From positions 59,118,843-59,182,842 of the forward strand of contig CM048840.1 of assembly GCA_026545765.1 (NCBI GenBank): DNA of 64,000 bases. The letters run 5' to 3'. Both the position numbers and the translations under genes were made by a program. Shown here in pieces: positions 12,456 through 24,398 of this stretch. Position 1 is the first letter of the stretch, and the number at the start of each line of letters is the position of its first letter. Below the pieces are notes generated by a model. The model did no database searches, was not told where the DNA came from, and saw nothing but the letters and a program-made list of their open reading frames with translations. The stretch is from Plantago major (lineage: Eukaryota; Streptophyta; Magnoliopsida; Lamiales; Plantaginaceae).

Positions 12456-14250
12456 ATGTCATGACAGGCCGTCCACCTATCGTCCCCCACGCAGCATGAT
12501 GATAGTGGTGGGTCGGGGACACCGTCGAACGAGGAGGGCTCAAGATCGTGACACAGGTCTCGGATTCTGAGACCCCAGGCAGAGAGAGCAGGCCGTGGCT
12601 CTACCAGTCGGACACATCTGGAGGGCGACCACGACGATTGTCCCTACCTCGTGTTCGATCCAAACAATCCCAACGTCACGTGGGACGGCACTGTGATTTT
12701 CCTATTGGTCCTGCCAAGTATTATACATTCTTCTTAAATATCTAAAACATAACCGATAATGATAGTTGACAAGTATAAATTGTTGTACTAAAGTAATGCA
12801 TATTCGTTTCTTGTATCTTATACATTGACAACAGCTTATGGCCTCGGGAGGTGCACAACAAACTAGGTGACATCTTCCGGAGCAGGAGAGAGCCACCAGG
12901 CGGTGGTGAGTGTTGGAGCCACATCTCGGGCGCATGAGGCCGAGTACTTCGATGAGTGAGGTAAGTTAAAATATGACATTCATTTGTTTGTAATTATAAT
13001 TAATCGTTTTAATATGAGTGGTATGTTAGCCTTTGTATGTGAGTGGTATGTTAGCCACTTTATTTGGGTGATATGTTAGTCACCATTGTGTTAGTTTTTT
13101 TTATTACAATGTGAGTGGTATGTTAGCCACTGTATGTGAGTGGTATGTTAGCCACTTTATTTGTGTGATATGTTAGTCACCATTGTGTTAGTAAATTTTA
13201 GGACAATGTGAGTGGTATGTTAGCCACTATATGTGAGTGGTATGTTAGCCACTTTATTTGGTTGATATGTTAGTCACCATATACATTATGTTGTTAGGAC
13301 ATGTATTGACTTTGGATGTTGTATGAAATTGGGAATGTAGAAGGAGTACTTCATTCCAAAGAGTTGATCCACAGATCTGGCGTGTTTACGAGCTGTGGGA
13401 TCAAGCTATCTGAGGATATGGTGCATGCGTGGAAGGCCATTCGGGATCGGTGGCCAATCCTCCACGAGTTGATGCAACGGAGTGGGCCCTTTGGGATGCC
13501 TCTTGGCGCGAATCGATGTCGGGGACGTTGCTTGGACCAACAAGCGAACCGGGCATCCCATCGTCTGGCAGAAGGGCCGTTCACCACCTGGGGAGGCGAT
13601 CTCATTGCGATTATTATCAATCGGTGCGTATATGTGTTTTTGCAATCTAGCATTACGTGTATGCTCTATTACTTGTAGATGATAAATTGTTGACTAGATC
13701 TGGTTTGATTCAGGTGGCACGGGGGGAGGTGACATCCAAGTATGCCATCTTCAAGAAGGCCAAGCAGAAGGGCGGGGTATGGACCATATCGGGCATAAAT
13801 CTATTGCGGTATGTTTATGTTGCTTAAAGTTCATATTTGTACACTATTACAAGTTACTTTTTAAAAGATGGCGATCATTATATCTGCTATTTACGATTTC
13901 AGGCTGAGGTTGATGCACAGGTGGCGAGACGGGTGATGTGTTGTCAACTGAACAAGTTGACAACATCTTCCTAGAGGTCAACAAACCGGACAAGAAAGGA
14001 CGAATATATGGACTCGGGAGCCTCGGTTTGCAACTGGCTAGTCCGGCGTGCTCCTCATCATCGTCCCAGCAGTCCAGACGTCCGGTTTACACAGACAGTG
14101 TCTCAAAATGGTGCGATCAGTCCGGAACATGTTGCTCGGCTAACTCGAAGATGGAGCGCCATGACAGAACGAAGGGAGAGAACGAAGCGCCTTGATTCTG
14201 AGATGGAGTTCATGTCCAGTTCGCCATCACCCACCCCCACCCCCGTCTGA
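12456..14250 (+). pseudogene. Second En/Spm-type plant transposon gene (Transposase_24-like), degenerate, several introns
   Basis: Downstream of tnp2, plant CACTA elements usually carry a second ORF. Recognisable pieces here are F-D-P-N-N-P-N-V-T-W-D-G-T near 12657, W-P-R-E-V-H-N-K-L-G-D-I-F-R after an acceptor at about 12831, an N-R-A-S segment near 13545, and D-K-K-G-R-I-Y-G-L-G-S-L-G at about 13989-14027, the family's most recognisable stretch, followed by a Ser/Gln-rich tail and an acidic-basic end stopping at 14250. Likely introns start at GTAAGT 12961, GT 13623 (to CAG 13713) and GT 13809 (to CAG 13902). The frame needs shifts, for example between A-E-V-D-A-Q-V-A-R-R at 13903-13932 and L-S-T-E-Q-V-D-N at 13941. 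The product would be an accessory DNA-binding protein; the assignment rests mainly on the GRIYGLGS motif and position. Confidence 0.65.
13015..13280 (+). repeat. Minisatellite, about 97 bp x 2.7, inside an intron of the second transposon gene
   Basis: Units begin GAGTGGTATGTTAG at about 13015, 13113 and 13210, spaced 97-98 bp. Each unit holds three related submotifs: two AGTGGTATGTTAGCCACT or close variants and one GTGATATGTTAGTCACC. Every submotif is a short inverted repeat around TATGTTAG (arms AGTGG/CCACT or GTGA/TCAC). It lies after the GTAAGT at 12961 and is free of coding signal. It is unrelated to the surrounding satellite. Confidence 0.85.
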
Positions 14251-14430
14251 TAGCTAGTTATGTATCTGTATGTTCAGATTTTTTTTCATATTTACACTTG
14301 TTTGGATAATTTCTCGACTCGAATATTACTTTTTATTCATTGAAACATTTTCGTATTATTGATTTATTATCGAACATTATATTGATTAAATAGGTGAACT
14401 ACGAAAATAGGGATTAATATGAAATAAATA
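14251..14430 (+). other. AT-rich spacer between the last transposon gene and the subterminal repeats
   Basis: This is about 180 bp of AT-rich sequence with T runs and no open frame of note. It probably includes the 3' untranslated region of the second gene. No specific polyadenylation signal can be singled out with confidence. Confidence 0.5.
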
Positions 14431-14803
14431 GTAGCGGAATTAGTGACGAATTCAAGTGACGGAATTAGTGACGAATTTCAAATTCCGTCACTAGTCCAAT
14501 AAAATATTTGACGGATAGAATCTATCCGTCGCTAAATTATGACGGATAGATTCTATCCGTCGCTAAATAGCTTGACGGATAGATTCTATCCGTCGCTATA
14601 TTTGACGGATAGAATCTATCCGCCGCTATATTTCGGAATTAAAAAAAAATTGATGATCAATCCGTCCAATCTGTCATGAATTGGACGGATTGTTATCCGT
14701 CGCCACTCGAAGGGCGACGGATTTTCTATCCGTCGCAAATCCGCTGAGGCGACGGATAGCTAACTGTGACGGATTTATCCGTCGCACAGCGATTTTTGTA
14801 GTG
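14431..14803 (+). repeat. Right subterminal region of the CACTA element: clustered GACGGAT / ATCCGTC palindromes
   Basis: Four tandem palindromes start at about 14510, 14541, 14574 and 14604. Each has 10-bp arms GACGGATAGA / TCTATCCGTC around one central A or T; the fourth has one mismatch (CCGCCGC). Before them, GTGACGGAATT pairs with AATTCCGTCAC (14455-14492). After them, CAATCCGTCCAAT (14658-14670) pairs with ATTGGACGGATTG (14680-14692), then more GACGGAT/ATCCGTC copies follow up to the terminus. Such subterminal arrays are the known binding platforms for En/Spm accessory proteins; binding here is inferred. No matching array exists at the left end. Confidence 0.88.
14793..14803 (+). repeat. 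Right terminal inverted repeat of the CACTA element (TTTTTGTAGTG)
   Basis: The complement is CACTACAAAAA, the usual plant CACTA end. It abuts the ACA target duplication at 14804-14806. Confidence 0.93.
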
Positions 14804-14806
14804 ACA
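14804..14806. repeat. Right target-site duplication ACA
   Basis: This is the second copy of the 3-bp duplication, matching 10304-10306, and the satellite C monomer resumes in register directly after it. Confidence 0.92.
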
Positions 14807-17800
14807 AAGAAGTCTATTCCAGATTTAAACAATACACAGAAGGAGTAAGAGTATCACAAACGAAGAACACTACTTAAGAGTTGAAGAACACACATAAGGA
14901 GTGGGATGAACAACAAATGTAAAATTCTACTCGAGAGTAAAACAACACACTAAAGGAGTGGGATAATGTCAAACAAAGAAGTCTATTCGAGATTTAAACA
15001 ATACACAGAAGGAGTAAGAGTATCACAAACGAAGAACACTACTTGAGAATTAATCAACACACATATGGATTGGGATAAACAACAAGTATAAAATTTTACT
15101 CGAGAGTTAAATAAAAGAATAATGGGAGAGAGATAATTACAAACAGAGAAGTCAATTTGAGATTTAAACAACACACAAGAGGAATAATAACATAACGAAC
15201 GAAGAACTCCACTTGAGAGTTAAACAAAACACAAAAGGTGTTGAATAAACAACAAACGAACAAATCTACTTGAGAGATATAAAAAACAAACTTTGGAGAT
15301 GGATGAACAACAAACGAATAACTCTACTCGAGAGTTAAACAACACACTAAAGGAGTGGGATAATGTAAAACAAAGAAGTCTATTCGAGATTTAAACAATA
15401 CACAGAAGGAGTAAGAGTATCACAAACGAAGAACACTACTTAAGAGTTAAAGAACACACATAAGGAGTGGGATGAACAACAAATGTAAAATTCTACTCGA
15501 GAGTAAAACAACACACTAAAGGAGTGGGATAATGTCAAACAAAGAAGTCTATTCGAGATTTAAACATTACACAGAAGGAGTAAGAGTATCACAAACGAAG
15601 AACACTACTTGAGAATTAATCAACACACATATGGATTGGGATAAACAACAAATATAAAATTCTACTCGGGAGTTAAATAAAACAATAATGGGAGAGAGAT
15701 AATTACAAACGGAGAAGTCAATTTGAGATTTAAACAACACACAAGAGGAATAATAAAATAACGAACGAAGAACTCCACTTGAGAGTTAAACAAAACACAA
15801 AAGGTGTTGAATAAACAACAAACGAACATATCTACTTGATAGATATTAAAAACAAACTTTGGAGATGGATGAACAACAAACGAATAACTCTACTCGAGAG
15901 TTAAACAACACACTAAAGGAGTGGGATAATGTAAAACAAAGAAGTCTATTCGAGATTTAAACAATACACAGAAGGAGTAAGAGTATCACAAACGAAGAAC
16001 ACTACTTAAGAGTTAAAGAACACACATAAGGAGTGGGATGAACAACAAATGTAAAATTCTACTCGAGAGTAAAACAACACACTAAAGGAGTGGGATAATG
16101 TCAAACAAAGAAGTCTATTCGAGATTTAAACATTACACAGAAGGAGTAAGAGTATCACAAACGAAGAACACTACTTGAGAATTAATCAACACACATATGG
16201 ATTGGGATAAACAACAAATATAAAATTCTACTCGGGAGTTAAATAAAACAATAATGGGAGAGAGATAATTACAAACGGAGAAGTCAATTTGAGATTTAAA
16301 CAACACACAAGAGGAATAATAAAATAACGAACGAAGAACTCCACTTGAGAGTTAAACAAAACACAAAAGGTGTTGAATAAACAACAAACGAACAAATCTA
16401 CTTGAGATATATAAAAATAAACTTTGGAGATGGATGAACAACAAACGAATAACTCTACTCGAGAGTTAAACAACACACTAAAGGAGTGGGATAATGTAAA
16501 ACAAAGAAGTCTATTCGAGATTTAAACAATACACAGAAGGAGTAAGAGTATCACAAACGAAGAACACTACTTAAGAGTTAAAGAACACACATAAGGAGTG
16601 GGATGAACAACAAATGTAAAATTCTACTCGAGAGTAAAACAACACACTAAAGGAGTGGGATAATGTCAAACAAAGAAGTCTATTCGAGATTTAAACATTA
16701 CACAGAAGGAGTAAGAGTATCACAAACGAAGAACACTACTTGAGAATTAATCAACACACATATGGATTGGGATAAACAACAAATATAAAATTCTACTCGG
16801 GAGTTAAATAAAACAATAATGGGAGAGAGATAATTACAAACGGAGAAGTCAATTTGAGATTTAAACAACACACAAGAGGAATAATAAAATAACGAACGAA
16901 GAACTCCACTTGAGAGTTAAACAAAACACAAAAGGTGTTGAATAAACAACAAACGAACAAATCTACTTGAGAGATATAAAAAACAAACTTTGGAGATGGA
17001 TGAACAACAAACGAATAACTCTACTCGAGAGTTAAACAACACACTAAAGGAGTGGGATAATGTCAAACAAAGAAGTCTATTCGAGATTTAAACAATACAC
17101 AGAAGGAGTAAGAGTATCACAAACGAAGAACACTACTTAAGAGTTAAAGAACACACATAAGGAGTGGGATGAACAACAAATGTAAAATTCTACTCGAGAG
17201 TAAAACAACACACTAAAGGAGTGGGATAATGTCAAACAAAGAAGTCTATTCGAGATTTAAACATTACACAGAAGGAGTAAGAGTATCACAAACGAAGAAC
17301 ACTACTTGAGAATTAATCAACACACATATGGATTGGGATAAACAACAAGTATAAAATTCTACTCGAGAGTTAAATAAAACAATAATGGGAGAGAGATAAT
17401 TACAAACGGAGAAGTCAATTTGAGATTTAAACAACACACAAGAGGAATAATAAAATAACGAACGAAGAACTCCACTTGAGAGTTAAACAAAACACAAAAG
17501 GTGTTGAATAAACAACAAACGAACAAATCTACTTGAGAGATATAAAAAACAAACTTTGGAGATGGATGAACAACAAACGAATAACTCTACTCGAGAGTTA
17601 AACAACACACTAAAGGAGCGGGATAATGTCAAACAAAGAAGTCTATTCGAGATTTAAACAATACACAGAAGGAGTAAGAGTATCACAAACGAAGAACACT
17701 ACTTAAGAGTTGAAGAACACACATAAGGAGTGGGATGAACAACAAATGTAAAATTCTACTCGAGAGTAAAACAACACACTAAAGGAGTGGGATAATGTCA

Positions 17801-20800
17801 AACAAAGAAGTCTATTCGAGATTTAAACATTACATAGGAGTAAGAGTATCACAAACGAAGAACACTACTTGAGAATTAATAAACACACATATGGATTCGA
17901 ATAAACAACAAGTATAAAATTCTACTCGAGAGTTAAATAAAAGAATAATGGGAGAGAGATAATTACAAACGGAGAAGTCAATTTGAGATTTAAGCAACAC
18001 ACAAGAGGAATAATAAAATAACGAACGAAGAACTCCACTTGAGAGTTAAACAAAACACAAAAGGTGCTGAATAAACAACAAACGAACAAATCTACTTGAG
18101 AGATATAAACAACAAACTTTGGAGATGGATGAACAACAAACGAATAACTCTACTCGAGAGTTAAACAACACGCTGAAGGAGTGGGATAATGTAAAACAAA
18201 GAAGTCTATTCGAGATTTAAACAATACACAGAAGGAGTAAGAGTATCACAAACGAAGAACACTACTTAAGAGTTAAAGAACACACATAAGGAGTGGGATG
18301 AACAACAAATGTAAAATTCTACTCGAGAGTAAAACAACACACTAAAGGAGTGGGATAATGTCAAACAAAGAAGTCTATTCGAGATTTAAACATTACACAG
18401 AAGGAGTAAGAGTATCACAATCGAAGAACACTACTTGAGAATTAATCAACACACATATGGATTGGGATAAACAACAAGTATAAAATTCTACTCGGGAGTT
18501 AAATAAAACAATAATGGGAGAGAGATAATTACAAACGGAGAAGTCAATTTGAGATTTAAACAACACACAAGAGGAATAATAAAATAACGAACGAAGAACT
18601 CCACTTGAGAGTTAAACAAAACACAAAAGGTGTTGAATAAACAACAAACGAACAAATCTACTTGAGAGATATAAAAAACAAACTTTGGAGATGGATGAAC
18701 AACAAACGAATAACTCTACTCGAGAGTTAAACAACACACTAAAGGAGTGGGATAATGTAAAACAAAGAAGTCTATTCGAGATTTAAACAATACACAGAAG
18801 GAGTAAGAGTATCACAAACGAAGAACACTACTTAAGAGTTAAAGAACACACATAAGGAGTGGGATGAACAACAAATGTAAAATTCTACTCGAGAGTAAAA
18901 CAACACACTAAAGGAGTGGGATAATGTCAAACAAAGAAGTCTATTCGAGATTTAAACATTACACAGAAGGAGTAAGAGTATCACAAACGAAGAACACTAC
19001 TTGAGAATTAATCAACACACATATGGATTGGGATAAACAACAAGTATAAAATTCTACTCGAGAATTAAATAAAACAATATTGGGAGAGAGCTAATTACAA
19101 ACGGAGAAGTCAATTTGAGATTTAAACAACACCTGAGAGGAATAATAAAATAACGAGCGAAGAACTCCACTTGAGAGTTAAACAAAACACAAAAGGTGTT
19201 GAATAAACAACAAGCGAACAAATCTACTTGAGAGATATAAAAACAAACTTTGGAGATGGATGAACAACAAGCGAATAACTCTACTCGAGAGTTAAACAAC
19301 ACTAAAAGAAGTGGGATAATGTAAAACAAAGAAGTCTATTCGAGATTTAAACAATACACAGAAGGAGTAAGAGTATCACAAACGAAGAACACTACTTAAG
19401 AGTTAAAGAACACACATAAGGAGTGGGATGAACAACAAATGTAAAATTCTACTCGAGAGTAAAACAACACACTAAAGGAGTGGGATAATGTCAAACAAAG
19501 AAGTCTATTCGAGATTTAAACATTACACGGAAGGTAAGAGTATCACAAACGAAGAACACTACTTGAGAATTAATCAACACACATATGGATTGGGATAAAC
19601 AACAAATATAAAATTCTACTCGGGAGTTAAATAAAACAATAATGGGAGAGAGATAATTACAAACGGAGAAGTCAATTTGAGATTTAAACAACACACAAGA
19701 GGAATAATAAAATAACGAACGAAGAACTCCACTTGAGAGTTAAACAAAACACAAAAGGTGTTGAATAAACAACAAACGAACAAATCTACTTGAGAGATAT
19801 AAAAAACAAACTTTGGAGATGGATGAACAACAAACGAATAACTCTACTCGAGAGTTAAACAACACACTAAAGGAGTGGGATAATGTCAAACAAAGAAGTC
19901 TATTCCAGATTTAAACAATACACAGAAGGAGTAAGAGTATCACAAACGAAGAACACTACTTAAGAGTTGAAGAACACACATAAGGAGTGGGATGAACAAC
20001 AAATGTAAAATTCTACTCGAGAGTAAAACAACACACTAAAGGAGTGGGATAATGTCAAACAAAGAAGTCTATTCGAGATTTAAACATTACACAGAAGGAG
20101 TAAGAGTATCACAAACGAAGAACACTACTTGAGAATTAATCAACACACATATGGATTGGGATAAACAACAAATATAAAATTCTACTCGGGAGTTAAATAA
20201 AACAATAATGGGAGAGAGATAATTACAAACAGAGAAGTCAATTTGAGATTTAAACAACACACAAGAGGAATAATAACATAACGAACGAAGAACTCCACTT
20301 GAGAGTTAAACAAAACACAAAAGGTGTTGAATAAACAACAAACGAACATATCTACTTGATAGATATAAAAAACAAACTTTGGAGATGGATAAACAACAAA
20401 TGTAAAATTCTACTCGAGAGTTAAACAACACACTAAAGGAGTGGGATAATGTAAAACAAAGAAGTCTATTCGAGATTTAAACAATACACAGAAGGAGTAA
20501 GAGTATCACAAACGAAGAACACTACTTAAGATTTAAAGAACACACATAAGGAGTGGGATGAACAACAAATGTAAAATTCTACTCGAGAGTAAAACAACAC
20601 ACTAAAGGAGTGGGATAATGTCAAACAAAGAAGTCTATTCGAGATTTAAACATTACACAGAAGGAGTAAGAGTATCACAAACGAAGAACACTACTTGAGA
20701 ATTAATCAACACACATATGGATTGGGATAAACAACAAATATAAAATTCTACTCGGGAGTTAAATAAAACAATAATGGGAGAGAGATAATTACAAACGGAG

Positions 20801-20918
20801 AAGTCAATTTGAGATTTAAACAACACACAAGAGGAATAATAAAATAACGAACGAAGAACTCCACTTGAGAGTTAAACAAAACACAAAAGGTGTTGAATAA
20901 ACAACAAACGAACAAATC

Positions 20919-21452
20919 TACTTGAGAGATATAAAAAACAAACTTTGGAGATGGATGAACAACAAACGAATAACTCTACTCGAGAGTTAAACAACACACT
21001 AAAGGAGTGGGATAATGTCAAACAAAGAAGTCTATTCCAGATTTAAACAATACACAGAAGGAGTAAGAGTATCACAAACGAAGAACACTACTTAAGAGTT
21101 GAAGAACACACATAAGGAGTGGGATAAACAACACACTAAAGGAGTGGGATAATGTCAAACAAAGAAGTCTATTCGAGATTTAAACATTACACAGAAGGAG
21201 TAAGAGTATCACAAACGAAGAACACTACTTGAGAATTAATCAACACACATATGGATTGGGATAAACAACAAGTATAAAATTCTACTCGAGAGTTAAATAA
21301 AAGAATAATGGGAGAGAGATAATTACAAACGGAGAAGTCAATTTGAGATTTAAACAACACACAAGAGGAATAATAAAATAACGAACGAAGAACTCCACTT
21401 GAGAGTTAAACAAAACACAAAAGGTGTTGAATAAACAACAAACGAACAAATC
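20919..21452. repeat. HOR copy shortened by about 32 bp
   Basis: The A-to-A distance is 534 bp instead of about 566. The missing part is the junction of a D and a B monomer near 21120, where GGGATAAACAACACAC joins directly. AACAACA occurs in both monomers and may have served as microhomology. Confidence 0.8.
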
Positions 21453-22015
21453 TACTTGAGAGATATAAAAAACAAACTTTGGAGATGGATGAACAACAAA
21501 CGAATACACTACTCGAGAGTTAAACAACACACTAAAGGAGTGGGATAATGTAAAACAAAGAAGTCTATTCGAGATTTAAACAATACACAGAAGGAGTAAG
21601 AGTATCACAAACGAAGAACACTACTTAAGAGTTAAAGAACACACATAAGGAGTGGGATGAACAACAAATGTAAAATTCTACTCGAGAGTAAAACAACACA
21701 CTAAAGGAGTGGGATAATGTCAAACAAAGAAGTCTATTCGAGATTTAAACATTACACAGAAGGAGTAAGAGTATCACAAACGAAGAACACTACTTGAGAA
21801 TTAATCAACACACATATGGATTGGGATAAACAACAAATATAAAATTCTACTCGGGAGTTAAATAAAACAATAATGGGAGAGATAATTACAAACGGAGAAG
21901 TCAATTTGAGATTTAAACAACACACAAGAGGAATAATAAAATAACGAACGAAGAACTCCACTTGAGAGTTAAACAAAACACAAAAGGTGTTGAATAAACA
22001 ACAAACGAACAAATC

Positions 22016-22748
22016 TACTTGAGAGATATAAAAAACAAACTTTGGAGATGGATGAACAACAAACGAATAACTCTACTCGAGAGTTAAACAACACACTAAA
22101 GGAGTGGGATAATGTCAAACAAAGAAGTCTATTCGAGATTTAAACAATACACAGAAGGAGTAAGAGTATCACAAACGAAGAACACTACTTAAGAGTTGAA
22201 GAACACACATAAGGAGTGGGATGAACAACAAATGTAAAATTCTACTCGAGAGTAAAACAACACACTAAAGGAGTGGGATAATGTCAAACAAAGAAGTCTA
22301 TTCCAGATTTAAACAATACACAGAAGGAGTAAGAGTATCACAAACGAAGAACACTACTTAAGAGTTGAAGAACACACATAAGGAGTGGGATGAACAACAA
22401 ATGTAAAATTCTACTCGAGAGTAAAACAACACACTAAAGGAGTGGGATAATGTCAAACAAAGAAGTCTATTCGAGATTTAAACATTACACAGAAGGAGTA
22501 AGAGTATCACAAACGAAGAACACTACTTGAGAATTAATCAACACACATATGGATTGGGATAAACAACAAGTATAAAATTCTACTCGGGAGTTAAATAAAA
22601 CAATAATGGGAGAGATAATTACAAACGGAGAAGTCAATTTGAGATTTAAACAACACACAAGAGGAATAATAAAATAACGAACGAAGAACTCCACTTGAGA
22701 GTTAAACAAAACACAAAAGGTGTTGAATAAACAACAAACGAACAAATC
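22016..22748. repeat. Thirteen-monomer HOR variant (one extra trimer)
   Basis: The A-to-A distance is 733 bp, equal to 58 + 4 x 169. An extra B-C-D trimer with TTGAAGAACACAC in its D monomer sits beside a near-identical trimer at about 22080-22420. Confidence 0.85.
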
Positions 22749-23877
22749 TACTTGAGAGATATAAACAACAAACTTTGGAGATGGATGAACAACAAACGAA
22801 TAACTCTACTCGAGAGTTAAACAACACACTAAAGGAGTGGGATAATGTAAAACAAAGAAGTCTATTCGAGATTTAAACAATACACAGAAGGAGTAAGAGT
22901 ATCACAAACGAAGAACACTACTTAAGAGTTAAAGAACACACATAAGGAGTGGGATGAACAACAAATGTAAAATTCTACTCGAGAGTAAAACAACACACTA
23001 AAGGAGTGGGATAATGTCAAACAAAGAAGTCTATTCGAGATTTAAACATTACATAGGAGTAAGAGTATCACAAACGAAGAACACTACTTGAGAATTAATA
23101 AACACACATATGGATTCGAATAAACAACAAGTATAAAATTCTACTCGAGAGTTAAATAAAACAATAATGGGAGAGAGATAATTACAAACGGAGAAGTCAA
23201 TTTGAGATTTAAACAACACACAAGAGGAATAATAAAATAACGAACGAAGAACTCCACTTGAGAGTTAAACAAAACACAAAAGGTGTTGAATAAACAACAA
23301 ATGAACAAATCTACTTGAGAGATATAAAAACAAACTTTGGAGATGGATGAACAACAAACGAATAACTCTACTCGAGAGTTAAACAACACACTAAAGGAGT
23401 GGGATAATGTAAAACAAAGAAGTCTATTCGAGATTTAAACAATACACAGAAGGAGTAAGAGTATCACAAACGAAGAACACTACTTAAGAGTTAAAGAACA
23501 CACATAAGGAGTGGGATGAACAACAAATGTAAAATTCTACTCGAGAGTAAAACAACACACTAAAGGAGTGGGATAATGTCAAACAAAGAAGTCTATTCGA
23601 GATTTAAACATTACACAGAAGGAGTAAGAGTATCACAAACGAAGAACACTACTTGAGAATTAATCAACACACATATGGATTGGGATAAACAACAAATATA
23701 AAATTCTACTCGAGAATTAAATAAAACAATAATGGGAGAGAGATAATTACAAACGGAGAAGTCAATTTGAGATTTAAACAACACACAAGAGGAATAATAA
23801 AATAACGAACGAAGAACTCCACTTGAGAGTTAAACAAAACACAAAAGGTGTTGAATAAACAACAAACGAACAAATCT

Positions 23878-24398
23878 ACTTGAGAGATATAAACAACAAA
23901 CTTTGGAGATGGATGAACAACAAACGAATAGCTCCACTCGAGAGTTAAACAACACACTAAAGGAGTGGGATAATGTCAAAAACAAAGAAGTCTATTCGAG
24001 ATTTAAACAAAACACAGAAGGAGTAAGAGTATCACAAACGAAGAACACTACTTAAGAGTTAAAGAACACACATAAGGAGTGGGATAAACAACAAATGTAA
24101 AATTCTACTCGAGAGTAAAACAACACACTAAAGGAGTGGGATAATGTCAAACAAAGAAGTCTATTCGAGATTTAAACATTACACAGAAGGAGTAAGAGTA
24201 TCACAAACGAAGAACACTACTTGAGAATTAATCAACACACATATGGATTGGGATAAACAACAAGTATAAAATTCAACTCGAGAGTTAAATAAAACAATAA
24301 TGGGAGAGAGATAATTACAAACGGAGAAGTCAATTTGAGATTTAAACAACACACAAGAGGAATAATAAAATAACGAATAAACAACAATCGAACAAATC
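23878..24398. repeat. HOR copy lacking most of one D monomer
   Basis: The A-to-A distance is 521 bp. Near 24372 the sequence passes from AAATAACGAA straight to TAAACAACAATCG, so about 45 bp of the last D monomer are gone. The short repeat AACGAA flanks the missing part in complete copies. Confidence 0.8.

Larger units (their letters stand above)
10307..14803 (+). mobile_element. CACTA (En/Spm, CMC) DNA transposon, 4,497 bp, left-truncated and defective
   Basis: The insertion interrupts a C monomer of the satellite. It starts CACTAC and ends TTTTTGTAGTG, whose complement CACTACAAAAA is a standard plant CACTA terminus. It is flanked by ACA direct repeats. Deleting 4,500 bp (element plus one ACA) makes the distance between the A monomers at 10201 and 15268 equal to 567 bp, a normal HOR, so integration caused no net loss of satellite. 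The order on the + strand is tnp2-like pseudogene, second En/Spm gene remnant, AT-rich spacer, right subterminal palindromes. The left end has no subterminal repeats and no extended terminal inverted repeat: only six bases mirror the right end before transposase coding begins. Both genes carry frameshifts and stops, so it cannot encode its own transposase. It is the only transposon seen in the window. Confidence 0.95.

Noticed and set aside
10385-14250. Overlapping open frames within the transposon on both strands, such as 10385-10630 minus, 11102-11389 minus, 11827-12114 minus and 13351-13653 minus
   Set aside because: They are shadows of the + strand tnp2 and second-gene remnants. Family motifs occur only on the + strand.
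14431-14803. A separate MITE inserted next to the CACTA right end
   Set aside because: The GACGGAT palindromes run without a break into the CACTA terminus and no second target duplication is visible. They fit the element's own subterminal region.
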